Source: UBA8190 sp003453695 | GTDB lineage: Bacteria > Actinomycetota > Acidimicrobiia > Acidimicrobiales > UBA8190 | DNA length: 46,378 nucleotides | Assembly (NCBI GenBank): GCA_036796975.1 | Contig: DAIRBY010000023.1 | Location: forward strand, 1-46,378 | Direction of reading: 5' to 3' | Notes under the pieces: model-generated | What the model saw: the letters and a program-made list of their open reading frames with translations, nothing else | The model's database searches: none | What the model was told of the DNA's origin: nothing | Made by a program: the position numbers and the translations under genes | In this document: positions 6,214-14,746 of the stretch, piece after piece | How the letters are laid out: each line of letters opens with the position of its first letter | Position numbering within the stretch: the stretch's first letter is position 1

Positions 6214-7860
6214 TCAGGGGTGGGGGACGAACTCCAGGAACTCGTGGACGGAGCGAACGGCGGCGGATCCCTCGCCCACAGCGGCCGCTACGCGCTTGGT
6301 GGACCCCGATCGCACGTCGCCGACGGCGAAAAGCCCCGGATGGCTCGTCTCGAAGGGAAGGGGACGGCGGCCGAGGGTCTCCCAGCGCCCGCCCAGGTCG
6401 TCGGGGCGCAGGGCGCGGTCGGTGAGCACGAAGCCGCTGCTGTCGAGAGCGGCGCACCCCGACAGCCACCCCGACCCCGGCTCGGCACCGATGAAGGAGA
6501 AGAGCGCCGACGCCTTGATGGTGGCCGTGCCCGAACCGTCGGTCACCTCGACAGACGCCAACGAGCGTTCGCCGTCCAGAGCGGTGACGAACGTCTCGGT
6601 CAGCACCTCGATGCGGGAGTCCGCCTCGACCCGCTCGACCAGGTACTGCGACATGCTCTTCGACAGGTCTGGTCCCCGGATCACCACGGTGACCTGGGAG
6701 CCCGACTCGGCCAGGAACAGCGCGGCCTGTCCGGCGGAGTTCCCCCCGCCCACCACCACGACCGGCGACGCCGCGCACATGCGGGCTTCGAGCTCGGTGG
6801 CCGCGTAGAAGACGCCGTTGCCTTCGAACTCCTCGAGGCGCGCAGTCTCGAGACGGCGGTACCTTGCGCCTGAGGCCACGATGACCGCCCTGCCGGCGAC
6901 GTCGGACCCGTCGGACAGGCGCACCACGAGATGCCCGCTCTCCTCCCGCAACGATTCGGCTGCACAGGGGCTCACCAGCTCGGCGCCGAACTTCTCGGCC
7001 TGGACCACCGCCCGCTGCGTGAGGTCGGTACCGGAGATCCCGAGCGGAAAGCCGAGGTAGTTCTCGATGCGCGAGCTCGTCCCGGCTTGGCCGCCGGCGG
7101 CGATCTGGTCGAGGCCCAGGGTGTTGAGCCCCTCTGAGGCCCCGTACACGGCAGCGGCCAGGCCCGCCGGCCCCCCACCCACCACGATCAGGTCGAAGCA
7201 GCGCCCCGGGAGACGGCCGAGGGTGAGGCCCAGGTACTCGGAGAGCGAGCCCGGGGTGGGTCGGCGCAGGACGGTGTCGGCGACCACCACCACGGGGAGC
7301 TCTGCCGGCCTGATGTCGAAGTGCGCAACCAGGCCCTCGACGGCGGCGTCGTTCTCGGGGTCGAGCCATTCGTGGGGGATGCTGTTGCGGGCCAGGAACT
7401 CCCGGATCTGCATGGCCTCGGGCGAGAAGCGCGAGGCGATCACTCGCACCGTGTCGGCTGCGCCCTCGAGCAGGACGGAGCGGCGCGCCAGGAATGCAGA
7501 GAGGACCAGGTCACCGAGCCTCGGGTTGACGGCGAGGGCGTGCCGGAGCCGGTCCCTCGGCACCTCGACGACCTCTCCCGGTTCGACGACACGCGCCGAG
7601 ACGAACACCCGCTGGCCGGTGAGCATGTTCAGCTCACCCAGGAACCGTCCGGCGCCGTGGTGGGCGATGACGCGCTCCTGGCCGTCGGCGTGGATCACGA
7701 TGTCGACGGCCCCGGACAGCACGACGAAGAAGTCGTAGGTGGGGTCTCCCTGGCGGTACAGCACATCCCCGACGGAGACGCTGTGCCGCTCGCCCACGGC
7801 GTCGAAGACCGCTATCTCCTCCGGTGAAAGAGTGGGGAAGGCAGCGCCGTCGTCGGCCAT
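6214..7860 (-). CDS. Cyclic-nucleotide-binding domain fused to thioredoxin-reductase-like flavoprotein
   Basis: 548 residues in three parts. Residues about 10-125 form a cNMP-binding barrel (VGDVLYRQGDPTYDFFVVLSG; phosphate-cassette region GRFLGELNMLTGQRVFVSA). Residues about 135-215 resemble a glutaredoxin/thioredoxin-like fold without a CxxC. Residues about 220-545 are a class II thioredoxin-reductase-like FAD/NADPH module: FAD loop VVGGGPAGLAAAVYG, NADPH loop VVGGGNSAGQAALFL and C-terminal FAD motif GLFAVGDVRSGSTKRVA. The redox CATC centre of true thioredoxin reductases is missing: the place reads VFYAATELEA. It therefore cannot reduce thioredoxin in the usual way and may be an NADPH-dependent flavoenzyme gated by cAMP or another nucleotide. 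This architecture is known in actinobacteria but poorly characterised. Confidence 0.85.
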   Translation of the reverse strand: MADDGAAFPTLSPEEIAVFDAVGERHSVSVGDVLYRQGDPTYDFFVVLSGAVDIVIHADGQERVIAHHGAGRFLGELNMLTGQRVFVSARVVEPGEVVEVPRDRLRHALAVNPRLGDLVLSAFLARRSVLLEGAADTVRVIASRFSPEAMQIREFLARNSIPHEWLDPENDAAVEGLVAHFDIRPAELPVVVVADTVLRRPTPGSLSEYLGLTLGRLPGRCFDLIVVGGGPAGLAAAVYGASEGLNTLGLDQIAAGGQAGTSSRIENYLGFPLGISGTDLTQRAVVQAEKFGAELVSPCAAESLREESGHLVVRLSDGSDVAGRAVIVASGARYRRLETARLEEFEGNGVFYAATELEARMCAASPVVVVGGGNSAGQAALFLAESGSQVTVVIRGPDLSKSMSQYLVERVEADSRIEVLTETFVTALDGERSLASVEVTDGSGTATIKASALFSFIGAEPGSGWLSGCAALDSSGFVLTDRALRPDDLGGRWETLGRRPLPFETSHPGLFAVGDVRSGSTKRVAAAVGEGSAAVRSVHEFLEFVPHP

Positions 7861-7869
7861 GGCGGCACC

Positions 7870-10002
7870 CTAGTGGCGTCGTTGCGACTGCCGTGCAGAA
7901 GAAGGCCCCCGGGGAGCGGTGCCCGACACGGGGAGGCGAGTCGGCCACCAGAAGCGCGCGCCGAGGTCGGCGGCCAGGGTGGGCACCAGGACGGTGCGGA
8001 CGAGGAACGTGTCGGCCAGCACCCCGAGGGCGACCACGATGCCGATCTCCCTCGAGGCCACCACCGGCAGGATGGCCAGGACCGAGAAGGTGCCCGCCAG
8101 CACGATGCCGGCCGAGGTGAGCACCACCCCGGTGCTCGCCACTCCGGTACGGATGCCGGCGGCTGAGCCCGACCGCAGCACCTCCTCACGGACGCGTGTG
8201 AGGAGGAAGATGTTGTAGTCGATACCCAGCGCAACGAGGAAGACGAAGGTGAGCAACGGCACTGTCGGATCGGTGCCGGGGAGGTGGAGCAGAGGCACGA
8301 ACACCGCCGACGTCACGCCGAGCGCCGCCCCGAAGGTCACGACCACGGTGGCGACCACCAAGAGGGGCCCGAGCCAGGCCCGCAACACCAACCACAGGAC
8401 GAGCAGCACCACGGCGAGGACGGCCGGGACGATGACGAGGGTGTCACGGTGCGAGGCCTGGGCGGTGTCGAGGTCCTGGGCGGTCTGGCCGCCGATGACC
8501 ACGTTGTCGCCCCCGGCGCGGGCGGCGACAGTGCGCAACCGGCGGACGGCATCGAAGCCGGTCACGCCTGTCGGTTTCACGGCGAGGACCAGGTCGAAGC
8601 GGGCCATGCCGCCGGCGCGCTCGACGGGCCCCATGGCGGCCGTGACCGGAAGTCGTCCGAGCGCGGCGCGCACGGAGGGGAGGTCGCCGCCACGGGTCAC
8701 GACGACGTCCACCGGCGACACCTCCCCGGGCGGGAAATGACCCTCCAACAGCTGATACCCGCGCACCGACGGCGCCGTGGTGGGCAGCTCGCTCAGGGCG
8801 GAGAGGTTGGTGTTCACGGTGAAGAGCCCGACGCCGGCGGCCCCGAGGAGCACGAAGCCCGAGATCCACACCGGACGACGACCTTGGCTCACGAGCCGCG
8901 CCAGCCACGTCCACGGGCCGCGCTGGACGAAGTCCGGGGCGTGGCGGGGCACCGCCGGCCAGAACACCCCCCGGCCCATGACGAGCAGCAAGGCGGGATA
9001 GGCCCCCAGGATCACCACAGCCGCCGACAGGACGCCGACGATGCCCACGATTCCGAAGTCGGTGGTCAGGTTCAGGCTGGCCGGCAGCAGACAGGTGAGG
9101 GCGGCGGCCACCGTGAGGGCGGAGGCCACCACGGCCGGGGCGGCACGGCGCCAGGCCGTGGTCATGGCCAGGCGATGGTCCGGGACGCGACGGAGCTCCT
9201 CGCGGTAGCGGGCAGTGATGAGCAAGGCGTAATCGGTGCCGGCGCCGAAGACGATGACCGTGACGAGCGCTGCGCTCTGACCGTTGACGGTGAGGCCGCC
9301 CCGTCCGAGGGCGTACACGAGGGCCTGGGCCACTGCTTCGGCGATGCCGACGCACAGGAGCGGGACGAGCCACAGCACAGGGCTGCGGTAGGTGGCCGCC
9401 AAGAGGATGGCGACCATGACGGCGGTGGCGAGCAGGAGCAGGCTGTCGGCCCCCGAGAAGCTGCCGAGCAGGTCCGCCTGGACGGCGGCCTGGCCGGTGA
9501 CCCGGATCTCGAGCCCCGCCGTGCCCACGCCGAGAACCGACCGCATGGCGCCGATGGTGTGCCCCACCGCCGTCTCGCTCCCCGGTATGGGTACGGCCAT
9601 CACCGCCACTTTGCCGTCGGGTGCCGCCACGAGCGGCGAAGGCGTGCCGATGGCGGGGCCCAGTCGCGCCGTGAGGTCGGCGCCGTCGGCCTTCGCCCGT
9701 GCCCGGTCGACGGGCGTCAGCCCCGACGCCCGGAAGAAGACGACCTCCGCCGGCAGTGCCTTGCCGGAGGGGAAGGCCCGGTCCAGCTGCAGGGCCCGGG
9801 TGGAGGCGGCGCCGGAGGGAAGGAACTCGGTCAGCCTGCTCGTCTCCACCGAGCCGACCTTGTTGGCGAAGGGCAGCGCCACGGCGACGACCGCCACCCA
9901 GAACACCACACCGGCCCAGCTCCCCATGGGGCCGGTGACGAGCGTGGCCAGCCTCGCCACTCGATTGCGGGCGCGCCGGGGCGGGGCCACGAGGGCCAGC
10001 AT
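7870..10002 (-). CDS. MMPL-family RND transporter
   Basis: With the ATG at 10002 the protein has 710 residues. It has the two-fold MMPL layout: one transmembrane helix, a periplasmic domain, five helices, then the same again. The paired Asp-Tyr motifs of the proton path are present in each half (VFGAGTDYALLITARYREEL and LVALGIDYNIFLLTRVREEV). MMPL proteins in actinobacteria move lipids, siderophores or drugs out of the cytoplasmic membrane using proton motive force. No lipid or polyketide genes adjoin it, so the substrate is unknown. It ends 9 nt before the start of the flavoprotein gene, so the two are probably one transcript. The 63-nt divergent gap to the GNAT gene holds both promoters. 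Confidence 0.9.
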   Translation of the reverse strand: MLALVAPPRRARNRVARLATLVTGPMGSWAGVVFWVAVVAVALPFANKVGSVETSRLTEFLPSGAASTRALQLDRAFPSGKALPAEVVFFRASGLTPVDRARAKADGADLTARLGPAIGTPSPLVAAPDGKVAVMAVPIPGSETAVGHTIGAMRSVLGVGTAGLEIRVTGQAAVQADLLGSFSGADSLLLLATAVMVAILLAATYRSPVLWLVPLLCVGIAEAVAQALVYALGRGGLTVNGQSAALVTVIVFGAGTDYALLITARYREELRRVPDHRLAMTTAWRRAAPAVVASALTVAAALTCLLPASLNLTTDFGIVGIVGVLSAAVVILGAYPALLLVMGRGVFWPAVPRHAPDFVQRGPWTWLARLVSQGRRPVWISGFVLLGAAGVGLFTVNTNLSALSELPTTAPSVRGYQLLEGHFPPGEVSPVDVVVTRGGDLPSVRAALGRLPVTAAMGPVERAGGMARFDLVLAVKPTGVTGFDAVRRLRTVAARAGGDNVVIGGQTAQDLDTAQASHRDTLVIVPAVLAVVLLVLWLVLRAWLGPLLVVATVVVTFGAALGVTSAVFVPLLHLPGTDPTVPLLTFVFLVALGIDYNIFLLTRVREEVLRSGSAAGIRTGVASTGVVLTSAGIVLAGTFSVLAILPVVASREIGIVVALGVLADTFLVRTVLVPTLAADLGARFWWPTRLPVSGTAPRGPSSARQSQRRH

Positions 10003-10065
10003 GACATGGGTGTTGCGCCGGTCGCCGCTCCTCACCGGTGGCGGGGGGCGCGGCGATAGATTGCC

Positions 10066-10551
10066 GTGCCAGTGGCCGCGCCCGAAGAGGGTGGCCGGTC
10101 GGTCCGCCTGGCCGGTCGCCATGACATGCCCGCCGTCGCCCATTTGCTCTGCGACTTCAACACCGAATACGGCGACCCCGCTCCGCCACCTGCTGAGCTG
10201 GCGGCGCGGCTGGTGGCACTGCTCGAGGAGGGCCACACCTTCGTCGTGGTCGGGGGAGGCGGGCCGGACGCCGTGGCCGTGGTCCGGTGCCGGCCGGCGC
10301 TGTGGAGCTCAGGCCTCGAGAGCTACCTGGCCGAGCTGTACGTCGTTCCCCCGTTTCGGGGCCGAGGGCTCGGGCGGGCGGTGTTGCAGGCCGCCATGGA
10401 CGAGGCACGCCGACGCGGGGCCGATCGCATGGACCTCGGCACCAGCGAGAGCGATGTCGCGGCGCGCCGGATGTACGAGGGCATGGGATTCACGAATCGC
10501 GAGGGAGGCGCCGGCGGCCCCGTCATGTACGTGTACGAGCGCGACCTGTAG
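10066..10551 (+). CDS. GNAT-family N-acetyltransferase
   Basis: 161 residues, one GNAT domain. The acetyl-CoA-binding core is clear: strand ESYLAELYVVPPFRGRGLGRAV carries the R/Q-x-x-G-x-G/A motif (RGRGLG, motif A), followed by the QAAMDEARRRGADRMDLGTS strand and the AARRMYEGMGFTNR motif B. It transfers an acetyl group from acetyl-CoA to an unknown amine or small molecule. GTG start at 10066. A TAGATT sequence about 10 nt before the start could be a -10 element of a nearly leaderless promoter. Divergent from the MMPL gene. Confidence 0.85.
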   Translation: MPVAAPEEGGRSVRLAGRHDMPAVAHLLCDFNTEYGDPAPPPAELAARLVALLEEGHTFVVVGGGGPDAVAVVRCRPALWSSGLESYLAELYVVPPFRGRGLGRAVLQAAMDEARRRGADRMDLGTSESDVAARRMYEGMGFTNREGGAGGPVMYVYERDL

Positions 10552-10586
10552 CTCCGCCGCCGCCTCCCTCACGCCGGACCCGTCGT

Positions 10587-11243
10587 CTACAGGGGAATCT
10601 CTGTGTAGAGCCCGCTGAACACGAGCGTCGAGTGCGGGGTGGGGCCGGTGCTGGAGGCGGCGATGGCGAGGCCCTCTGGCTCGGTCTGCCACGTCTTGCT
10701 GAGTCGCACCCAGCCGCCCACGTCGTCGAATTCCCAGCTGGCCATGTACAAGCCGCTGCCCATGCCGCCGTAGGCGATCTGGAACAAGCGGGCGTTCTTG
10801 GCCCCGTGCCCTTCGACGAAGTCGCACAGGCGCCGGCTGATTGCGATCGTCTCCTCCAGCTGTCCAGGCGTGGACCGGCTGACATGGATCTCGATCAGCG
10901 AGCCGCGCCCGGGTTTGGGCGTCCGATCCAGGGGGACCTCGAAAGCCAGGCTCGTCTGCTCGACCACGCTGGGCGCGTCGGCGGCCTGCGCCCGCGTGAC
11001 CAAGGTCTGCAACTCGGGGTCGGCCGCGGTGGCCTCGGCGAAGCGGCCATAGGCGTCGACGTCGTCGTGCTCGGTGGAGAAGACGCAGAGACCGCTCGCC
11101 TCCCCCGCCACCGTGGCCGTGGTGATGCGCGGCACGGGTACTCCCAGCCGCTCGTGGATCTTCACGGCTTCCAGGCTGAGGGACAACACGTCCTCGTACC
11201 GCCCCGGCTTCACCCTGCTGACCGTCGACTGGAGCACGGCCAT
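10587..11243 (-). CDS. Uncharacterised 218-residue protein
   Basis: I chose the ATG at 11243 because GGAGGC precedes it and the sequence before it looks non-coding. The protein begins MAVLQSTVSRVKPGRYEDVL, alternates strands and helices, and appears to hold two repeats of a ferredoxin-like fold: one around residues 1-100 and a second around 115-215 (SLIEIHVSRSTPGQLEETIA, ARLFQIAYGGMGSGLYMASW). This is the pattern of dimeric alpha/beta-barrel (antibiotic-monooxygenase-like) proteins, but I see no catalytic signature. No signal peptide or membrane segment. It faces a second small protein of similar style across a 263-nt divergent gap. Confidence 0.65.
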   Translation of the reverse strand: MAVLQSTVSRVKPGRYEDVLSLSLEAVKIHERLGVPVPRITTATVAGEASGLCVFSTEHDDVDAYGRFAEATAADPELQTLVTRAQAADAPSVVEQTSLAFEVPLDRTPKPGRGSLIEIHVSRSTPGQLEETIAISRRLCDFVEGHGAKNARLFQIAYGGMGSGLYMASWEFDDVGGWVRLSKTWQTEPEGLAIAASSTGPTPHSTLVFSGLYTEIPL

Positions 11244-11506
11244 GGCATTGCCTCCGTTGGTGTCGAACGGGTGGCAAGCCCACCATCGGTGCCCTGCCGG
11301 CGGCCGGCGCCACTCGCTGTGTCCTGGTTTGGCCGCCGTCGCCACAGGCAACGGCGGCGCCCCCCTCGAGTCGCCGGCCGCCCCGGGGCCTCCTCGAGAT
11401 CATGCGCCGAAGCGACGCTGCTGTCCAGGGAAAAACCCGTTGCCAAGGGCTCCCCGGGAGGAGCAGACTTCCCAGCCGTGGGCGGCCCAGGGAAAGGAGG
11501 CCCACA

Positions 11507-11875
11507 GTGGCCGAACGTGGTGCGTTGGTGACCAGCTGGGGTGCAGCCACGACGAACGTGCCCCCCGCCAAGGGCATGGACGTCTTTGCTCGTGCACTCA
11601 CGTGGTACGACGAGCTGACCAAGGAAGGACGCATCTCGGGCTATCGCGTCTACGCCAGCACCACCCGCGACCGCGGCATGATCGTGGCCGAGGGCGATGC
11701 AGCGGAACTGGCCAAGCTCTCCGTGGAGCCGGCGTCGACCACGATGCTGGCGCTGGCCTCAGCGGTCGTCAACGACGTGAGCGCCGAGATCTACATCGGT
11801 GGCAGCCCCGACGACGTCGTGGGCTTCTACACCAGGGCCATCGAGACCATCACCGAGGCCGGCCTGGCCGAGTAA
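11507..11875 (+). CDS. Uncharacterised 122-residue protein
   Basis: The GTG start at 11507 is set by a strong AAAGGAGG site 6 nt upstream. The sequence has a Trp/Tyr-containing N-terminal half (FARALTWYDELTKEGRISGY) and a long helical middle, and resembles small dimeric alpha/beta-barrel proteins of the YCII/antibiotic-monooxygenase type. That is a fold-level impression only. No export signal. The leftward neighbour at 10587-11243 has a related style, so they may act together. Confidence 0.65.
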   Translation: MAERGALVTSWGAATTNVPPAKGMDVFARALTWYDELTKEGRISGYRVYASTTRDRGMIVAEGDAAELAKLSVEPASTTMLALASAVVNDVSAEIYIGGSPDDVVGFYTRAIETITEAGLAE

Positions 11876-12204
11876 CCCCGGGGCGGGCAGCTCCTCAGAA
11901 GCACGAGGCCGGCCCCAAAGGGTGGCCGAGCCGCCGCCCGGAAGTCGTCACGGGCCACGGCACGTCCGACGCCCATGGCCGTCGCCGGCCATGGGTCGGC
12001 CGCGCCCGGCCGGCTGCCGGTAGGGCGTCGTGAGGCAGGACCAGCCCCCTCGGAGGCGGGACGGGCCGTGTGCCACCCGATTGCGCACCCCACGCGCCAT
12101 ACTGGAGTCAACGTTCTTTGCACAGGCAAAGGCCAGGTGGTCCGAGGGGGCGTCCCGGGCCGATCAGGCGTTCGGACGCATCCCGGCCGGGGGGAGGGAT
12201 ACGA
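11876..12204. other. Gene-free stretch, 329 nt
   Basis: Holds the downstream hairpin at 11972-11995 and the leader of the MFS gene. Short rightward frames exist but lack ribosome sites, and I see no recognisable RNA motif. Confidence 0.6.
11972..11995 (+). terminator. 9-bp perfect hairpin downstream of the 122-residue gene
   Basis: CCCATGGCC (11972-11980) and GGCCATGGG (11987-11995) are perfect arms around a 6-nt loop; a CCGA/TCGG extension lengthens the stem across a small bulge. It stands about 100 nt after the stop of the preceding gene. No T-tract, as is common for GC-rich actinobacteria, so the terminator call is tentative. Confidence 0.45.
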
Positions 12205-13944
12205 GTGACGACCGCAGCGCCGGCGTTGGGTGTTCCGTCGAACCGGGGAGGGGTGGCCCGGTCGTTGTGGTACCGGCAGCTCGACAGCTATCCGGACACC
12301 GCCGCCCGGATGCTGTACCTGGGCATCATCGTCGCCGCCACCATCCTGCTGTACTACGAGCTGTACGTGCAGGGCGCCGTGTCGCCGACGATCATCGCCC
12401 ACTACGGGATGAGCTTCCGCTACTTCGTGCTCATCACGGTGTTCGCCAACGCCGTGGGGGCGTTCTCGTCTCTCGTCGCCGGGTTGGCCGACCGCTGGGG
12501 CCGGGCCAACATGGTCACCTACGGCCTTCTCGTCACCGCATTGCTGGTGGCGTTCGGTGTCCCCAACTCACCCAACAAGACCGTCTACCTCATCCTGACT
12601 GTGGCCGTCGGATTCGTGGAAGGCATCATCCTCGTCGCCACCCCGGCGCTCGTCCGTGACTTCTCCCCTCAGCTGGGCCGCGCCTCGGCCATGGGCTTCT
12701 GGACACTGGGGCCGGTGGTCGGGAGCCTGTGCGTCTCCGAGGTCTCGAGCCACACCCTGAATCACCTTCACGCCTGGCAGGACCAGTTCCTCATCTGCGG
12801 GATCGTGGGCCTCGTCGTGTTCGCCGTTGCCCTCGTCGGCCTGCGCGAGCTGTCACCGGGACTCCGGGACCAGCTGATGGTGTCCCTGCGGGACCGGACG
12901 CTCATCGAGGCCAGAGCCAAGGGCATCGACATCCAGGCATCCCTTCGCAAGCCCTGGCGCCAGATGCTGCACCTCGACATCGTGGGCTCGGCATTCGCCG
13001 TGTCGGTGTTCCTGATCATCTACTACACGGCCGTCGGCTTCTTCACCATCTACCTGACGAGCATCTTCGGCTTCACCCTCACCCAGGCCAACGGCATCAA
13101 CAACTGGTTCTGGGCCTTCGACGCCGGGGCGCTCATCGTGGCAGGGTTCGTCTCAGACAGGGTGGGTGTGCGCAAGCCGTTCATGCTCTTCGGGGCGGTA
13201 GCAGCCGTGGTCATGACCTTCGTCTTCGCGACGCGTACCAACGATCCCCACACCGGCTACTACACCTTCGTGTGGATCATCTCGCTCATGTCCATTGCCT
13301 TGGCGATTGCCTATGCGCCGTGGATGGCCGGGTTCACCGAGACGGTGGAGAAGCGCAACCCGGCCCTGACCGCCACCGGCTTGGCCGTGTGGGGCTGGAT
13401 CATCCGGGCCGTCGTGGCCATCTCGATATTCATCCTCCCCTATGTGGTGAGTTCGACCACGCCGCTGGTCGACTACGGCACACAGGTCTCGACTGCGCTG
13501 GCGACCGTGAACAAGGCACCGCCGGTGTCCGTGCCGTACGCGGCAAGTCCACAGCCCCTGCTGGCGGTGGTGCAAAGCCACGCGTCGCTGTTCGGCCAAC
13601 TGTCGAATTACCCGACGGCGGCCTCGATTCCTCCCGCCCTGCTGGGCTCGGCAATCCACGCCGTGGGCGTCCCGGCACTTCTCGAGGCCGCCAAGTACAA
13701 GGCGCCCCTGGGAGTTCTGGCCACGCACGGTACAGCGGTGGCGAACGCACTCAAGGTGACCCCCAACCAGTGGAAGCACTGGTGGTGGGTGTGCATCGGC
13801 GGTGAGATCGTCTTCATCCCGCTCATCTTCGTGATGGTGGGCCGGTGGAGCCCGGCGCGGGCTCGAAAGGACGTGGAGGAGTACGAGGCGCGGGTGGACG
13901 CCGAGCTGGCGAAGATCCAACAGTCGGCTCCCGCTCCGGCGTAA
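12205..13944 (+). CDS. MFS transporter with long extracytoplasmic insertion near the C-terminus
   Basis: The GTG at 12205 follows GGGGGGAGGG and gives 579 residues. About 12 transmembrane segments are visible, and the MFS loop 2-3 signature appears as GLADRWGRANMVTYG. A second half-repeat motif is FVSDRVGVRKPFM. Between the last two membrane segments there is an extra stretch of about 120 residues (starting VSSTTPLVDYGTQVSTALA and ending VTPNQWKHWWW) rich in Ala, Ser and Pro and without hydrophobic runs; ordinary MFS carriers are about 400-450 residues. The substrate is unknown. Probably transcribed alone or with dtd, which starts 70 nt downstream. Confidence 0.85.
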   Translation: MTTAAPALGVPSNRGGVARSLWYRQLDSYPDTAARMLYLGIIVAATILLYYELYVQGAVSPTIIAHYGMSFRYFVLITVFANAVGAFSSLVAGLADRWGRANMVTYGLLVTALLVAFGVPNSPNKTVYLILTVAVGFVEGIILVATPALVRDFSPQLGRASAMGFWTLGPVVGSLCVSEVSSHTLNHLHAWQDQFLICGIVGLVVFAVALVGLRELSPGLRDQLMVSLRDRTLIEARAKGIDIQASLRKPWRQMLHLDIVGSAFAVSVFLIIYYTAVGFFTIYLTSIFGFTLTQANGINNWFWAFDAGALIVAGFVSDRVGVRKPFMLFGAVAAVVMTFVFATRTNDPHTGYYTFVWIISLMSIALAIAYAPWMAGFTETVEKRNPALTATGLAVWGWIIRAVVAISIFILPYVVSSTTPLVDYGTQVSTALATVNKAPPVSVPYAASPQPLLAVVQSHASLFGQLSNYPTAASIPPALLGSAIHAVGVPALLEAAKYKAPLGVLATHGTAVANALKVTPNQWKHWWWVCIGGEIVFIPLIFVMVGRWSPARARKDVEEYEARVDAELAKIQQSAPAPA

Positions 13945-14014
13945 CCACCCCCGGCACCGGCCGGGAATCGACGACGAGGGGGACCGGCGCCGGCGACGAG
14001 GCGTCTGAGAAGGT

Positions 14015-14458
14015 GTGGCAGTGCGCGCCGTCGTCCAGCGGGTGAGCTCGGCCACCGTGGTGGTGGACGACGAGGTGGTGGGCGCCATCGGGCCCGGGCT
14101 GTGCGCCTTCGTCGGCGTCGCCCACGGCGACGACGGTGACGCCGCCCGGCGTATGGCCGATCGCCTGTGGAACCTCCGGGTCTTCGAAGACGACACGGGC
14201 AGGATGAACCGCTCGGCGGCGGAGGTGGGCCTGTCCTTGCTGGTGGTCAGCCAGTTCACCCTGTACGCCGACACGAGCCGAGGACGACGGCCGTCCTTCG
14301 CCGGGGCTGCGCCTCCCGAACAGGCCGAGCCGCTCGTGGATCAGGTGGTGGCTCGCCTGTCGGAACTGGGGGCGACGGTGGCGACCGGGAGGTTCGGGGC
14401 GCACATGGTGGTCACCCTGGCCAACGACGGGCCGGTCACCTTGGTGCTGGACGCCTGA
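14015..14458 (+). CDS. dtd: D-aminoacyl-tRNA deacylase
   Basis: 147 residues, the full length of the family. Dtd hydrolyses D-amino acids (and glycine mischarged on tRNA-Ala) from tRNA. The start RAVVQRVSSATVVVDDEVVG, the catalytic-pocket motif VSQFTLYADTSRGRRPSF and the C-terminal cross-subunit motif NDGPVTLVLD (Gly-Pro that excludes L-amino acids; usually NxGPxT) are all intact. GTG start at 14015 with GAGAAGG 6 nt upstream. Acts in the cytoplasm as a homodimer. Confidence 0.95.
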   Translation: MAVRAVVQRVSSATVVVDDEVVGAIGPGLCAFVGVAHGDDGDAARRMADRLWNLRVFEDDTGRMNRSAAEVGLSLLVVSQFTLYADTSRGRRPSFAGAAPPEQAEPLVDQVVARLSELGATVATGRFGAHMVVTLANDGPVTLVLDA

Positions 14459-14488
14459 CACCGGGTCGGCGCCGGGGAGGAGCGACCC

Positions 14489-14731
14489 TCAGTAGCGGTC
14501 GTCCTCGAGCGGCTCCTCGATCGACTGCTCCCAGGCGTCGGCCTCGGGGACGTCGTCGCGGACCGTCGGCCTGCGGATGTCCTGCTCGGTGTGCACCACG
14601 GCCGCCTGCTCGAGCACGTCCGCCTCCGGGCGGTCACCGACCGACTCCACGGGATCGCGCTCGGGGGCGTCTTCTTCCACCACCTGATCCTCGTCGGCAT
14701 CGGGCACGAAGGCGTCCTCCACGACCATCAC
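14489..14731 (-). CDS. Small acidic protein with repeated EADxxEQ motif
   Basis: 80 residues, very acidic (Asp/Glu-rich), no hydrophobic segment, probably disordered. Two related motifs occur about 22 residues apart: PEADVLEQ and PEADAWEQ. I have an impression that small proteins with such a motif recur in actinobacterial genomes but know no function. It sits 15 nt downstream of the TAP-type hydrolase gene on the same strand and ends convergent with dtd. The reading frame uses GC at third positions like its neighbours, which supports it being real. Confidence 0.6.
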   Translation of the reverse strand: MMVVEDAFVPDADEDQVVEEDAPERDPVESVGDRPEADVLEQAAVVHTEQDIRRPTVRDDVPEADAWEQSIEEPLEDDRY

Positions 14732-14746
14732 CCATTCCCTTCGGAG

